A stretch of DNA of 17,680 nt from an uncultured Lachnospiraceae bacterium. GTDB lineage: Bacteria; Bacillota_A; Clostridia; Lachnospirales; Lachnospiraceae. The notes beneath the pieces are model-generated. The model worked only from the letters and a program-made list of their open reading frames with translations. It had not been told where the DNA came from and did not search any database. The translations under genes were made by a program, and so were the position numbers. The DNA lies in contig CAJUMT010000051.1 of the NCBI GenBank assembly GCA_910587495.1, positions 529-18,208 of the forward strand. The letters run 5' to 3'. Positions 14,986-17,680 of this stretch are shown here, piece by piece (within the stretch, counting starts at the first letter, position 1; the number at the start of each line of letters is the position of its first letter).

Positions 14986-17638
14986 TCACCTGACCTCAAA
15001 CGCATCCTGGACCAGTTTTGACAATTCTTCATACTCCTGCATCATCCGCTTTAATTCCTGCTCCTGACCTAAGTCAAGCGCCCTCTGCATCCTGCAAAGC
15101 ATGTGGTAACGATCGCCGCCTTCATATCCGTTCACACATTCCATCGTCTGGCACTCGGTAGACTTCTCCGTCCCGTCTTCATCCGTCTCCGTAAAAAACC
15201 AGGTCAGCCGCTCCTTATAAAACAAAATAAAAGACTTTATAAACACCCCTCCGCACACCGGGTACAAACGCTCCGTCTCATAGTCCAGCACTTTCTTGCC
15301 ATGATGCTCCAATACATAATGAAGCACTACTTTATGTTTCGGATCACACCGGTATTCTACCACCGTCCGGTCATCTGGTCGTCCCTGCTCTTCCAGATAC
15401 GGCAGAAGATGTTTCATAAATCCAAAATATCTGCGTCTTTCGGTCAGTTCTTTCATAAGCTTTCCTGCCAGCCGCTTCTGAGACTCTGTCAGCGAAAGTG
15501 CCTGCGAGATTTGCCGTAAATAAGACAATTTCGCCGCCTCCGAAAGCCTGTCTTCCCAGAGCAGATGATGCTCCAGACAGCCAAAAAATTCCGGCACAAC
15601 TTTCCGGCCCTTTACAAAATCCAACCAGCTTACATAATTTAGATAAGCCTGCAGGACCAGGCTCTGTCCCTTGTCGTCATCCAAAGAAACAAATACAGGA
15701 AATACTTCATTCACACAGCATTCCGTGAAAAGAGCCTGTACGACCACCTGTTCTCCAAGTACAGGCAAAGCAAGGCCGAATCTGTCTCCTGCTTTCCAGA
15801 TTTCAAGAAGTTCTTTCGTATTCCCCTGGCAGCTCTCTGCCAGAAACCGTATCACTTCTTCCGTATAGACCCCTTTTAAAAACACCTGACGAGCCAAAGG
15901 CAGCAGACGCTCCCTTCTTACTTTTTCTTCCTCTGTCAGCCGCTGAAACAGACGAAGCACCTGACCGGCGTCAACCTCTTTACACCCTGTCTTCTCCAAA
16001 AGCCCCAGTGCCTCCTCGTCCTGGCCAAGCGAAATCAAAACACCAATATAAAAAGCCTGTTCCTTTCTCTTAAGCCGCACGATTTCCGCTTCTGAGATCT
16101 TAAGCCGTTCATCCATCTGCTCCAGACTTTGACGGCCCATTTTATAGTCCAAAAGTTCCAGTTTCAGTTTCTTCCGATAAGAGTCGCTAATTCTGTCGTC
16201 ATCCAAAAGATCCCAGGCCAGCCACAGATTCTCATCTGTCAGACTATGAGGACCCTTTCCATCCATAAGATACAGTTTTAGTCCCAGATGATCTTTTACA
16301 GACGCTGTACAGGTCTGCATAAATCCCGGCTCTGTAAGCATCCGCTTCATCTCATAAGCTACCGTCTTTTCATACCGCTTCCCCTTATCATCTACAAGGA
16401 TAATACGCGCTCCCGGCGTATAGACCGGGATATAAGCGCATCCGCCTGTAAGTCGGACCGTAATCTTCTCCCGGAGCTGTTCATAAACCACTTCCACAAA
16501 ACGGATTCGTCTGTCTTTACAGGTAAGTTTTCTAAGAAACAAAAGATCCGCCAGCGCTTCCAACATATCTTTACCAAGCGTTTCTGCCAGCAGACATTTA
16601 CTGTACAACCATGCCAGGGAATCATTCATCTTCCTTTGATGAAGCTGCTGCAGTAAAAACGCTTGCAGCATCCGCCGATACTCTTCGTAAATCTCATCCC
16701 CCGGCGTTCCATATCGAATCAGGTTACAATAAAGTATGGTCTTTAATCGCCCGGTCAGCGTATTATGGTAATGAAAATAAAGCAGCACCTGTCGAGGCAG
16801 AAGCTTCGGATATTCCTCCGGAAGCGCATATAGAAAATATTCATAAAGATTCGTAATCTTTGCGTCCAGTTCTACGCCCTTTTGATACCAATAAAAAGCG
16901 TCTGCATCGGTCCTGTTCCCCCGGATATAAACAGAACAGACAGCACCTGCGGTTTCTTTGGACGGGCTTATTTTATAACAAGTCTTTAAAAACGTGGCCG
17001 AGAACAGGGACCATTTCTTAATCCTGCCCGCCTGTCCAGCCGCCGCCTGGGCAGTTTCTACGGTCAAAAGTCCCCGAGATGCAGCCCAGCCAAATACCTG
17101 CAAAGTAAATGCATCCAATCGGGTAAAAAGCGCCAAATCTTCGCTGATCAACTTCCATGCCTCCTGGTAGAGAAGCCGGTTCTTTACACCCGCATAAAAC
17201 TGCCGCTCCAAAATCAAGTAGCGGGTACGGGGATTTTTCTCAAGCTGCGGGTCCAATTTCAGCAAGAAACCTGTAACCAGCCCATTTTTAGGCCTTTTTT
17301 GATAAAATTTCCTAAGCTGCGCCACGCTGGCCGAAGTTATCTTTTCATCATTTCTGTAAAGGGCATTCACATAAAGAAATAACGCGCAGATTTCCACCTC
17401 TTTTTGCTGATATAGACGGGCCTTTTCGTATTTATGAAGGATACGGCCCGCTTCTTCTTTACGCCCTTCTCTTAGCATCACCCAGATATCAATAAGCGGA
17501 TACAGATCCGACTGTCTGTCCGCCTTTTTTAAACTGTCTATGAGTACACGAAGACGCCTGTCGGCTTTTTCCTTTGTGCAGGCGTTCCTGCCTTCCTCTT
17601 CCAAAATCATCTGCATCTTAATCAGACAGGATTCCTGG
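14986..17638 (-). CDS. DUF5717-type protein, 5' end missing at the contig end
   Basis: At least 883 codons. The frame is open past the first ATG (17616) through CAG GAA TCC TGT CTG ATT AAG up to the adapter at 17639, so that ATG is probably internal and the true N-terminus is lost. The visible part is largely helical, with repeat-like pairs, e.g. DADAFYWYQKGVELDAKITNLYEYFLYALPEEYPKLLPRQVLLYFHYHNTL (residues 240-290, counted from the ATG). A C-terminal beta domain of about 120 residues follows (VVEYRCDPKHKVVLHYVLEHH, GGVFIKSFILFYKERLTWFFTE). I recognise this architecture from memory as DUF5717, whose full members are usually longer and have an extra N-terminal beta-rich region. No signal peptide, membrane segment or catalytic motif is visible. 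It is the first visible gene of the operon with DUF5716, the secreted protein and the TPR protein. Function unknown. Confidence 0.8.
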
Positions 17639-17680
17639 AGATCGGAAGAGCGTCGTGTAGGGAAAGAGTGTAGATCTCGG
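17639..17680. other. Illumina TruSeq adapter sequence (not genomic)
   Basis: The 42 bases start AGATCGGAAGAGCGTCGTGT, continue AGGGAAAGAGTGT and end AGATCTCGG. This is the reverse complement of the TruSeq universal adapter, base for base as far as it goes. It is a sequencing artefact retained at the contig end, so nothing beyond 17638 should be read as genome. Confidence 0.97.

Overview
The window looks like a chromosomal contig from a Gram-positive gut-type clostridium, most likely Lachnospiraceae. Pointers to this are strong AGGAGG-type ribosome binding sites, TTGACA/TATAAT-type promoters, a lipoprotein-type solute-binding protein, and a gene pair that I recognise from memory as the DUF5717/DUF5716 families typical of Lachnospiraceae. 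Every supported gene lies on the minus strand, so transcription runs from high to low coordinates. Both ends cut through genes. The last 42 bases (17639-17680) are not genomic: they are Illumina TruSeq adapter sequence.

In transcription order, the first block (17638 to 7331) is a tight operon of four genes. It has a 5'-truncated DUF5717-type protein, a DUF5716-type protein whose fold looks like a decayed Hsp70/actin ATPase, a secreted protein of about 1940 residues (leucine-rich repeats, CAP domain, Ig-like domains and a run of diverged C-terminal repeats), and a small TPR-like protein. The function of this group is unknown and it is the least described system here.

The second block (7277 to 5257) is clearly richer in A and T. 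It encodes a two-gene Septu-type anti-phage system: PtuA (ATPase) and PtuB (HNH nuclease), joined by an ATGA overlap. It sits between the surface operon and a transporter operon, with no convincing terminator on either side, and looks like an acquired defence insert.

The third block (5225 to 2574) is a polar amino acid ABC importer with its own strong promoter: lipoprotein binding protein, permease and ATPase. An intra-operon hairpin with a U-tract after the binding-protein gene probably sets a higher level of binding protein than of membrane components.

The fourth block (2573 to 1) is purC-purB, two steps of the purine pathway. It starts from a promoter whose -35 box touches the stop codon of the importer ATPase, and is followed by an overlapping, 3'-truncated gene for a CmpB/PF06541 membrane protein. 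The longest gene-free stretch is 181 bases (5076-5256) and holds the importer promoter and leader. I saw no tRNA, rRNA, CRISPR array, insertion sequence or riboswitch.
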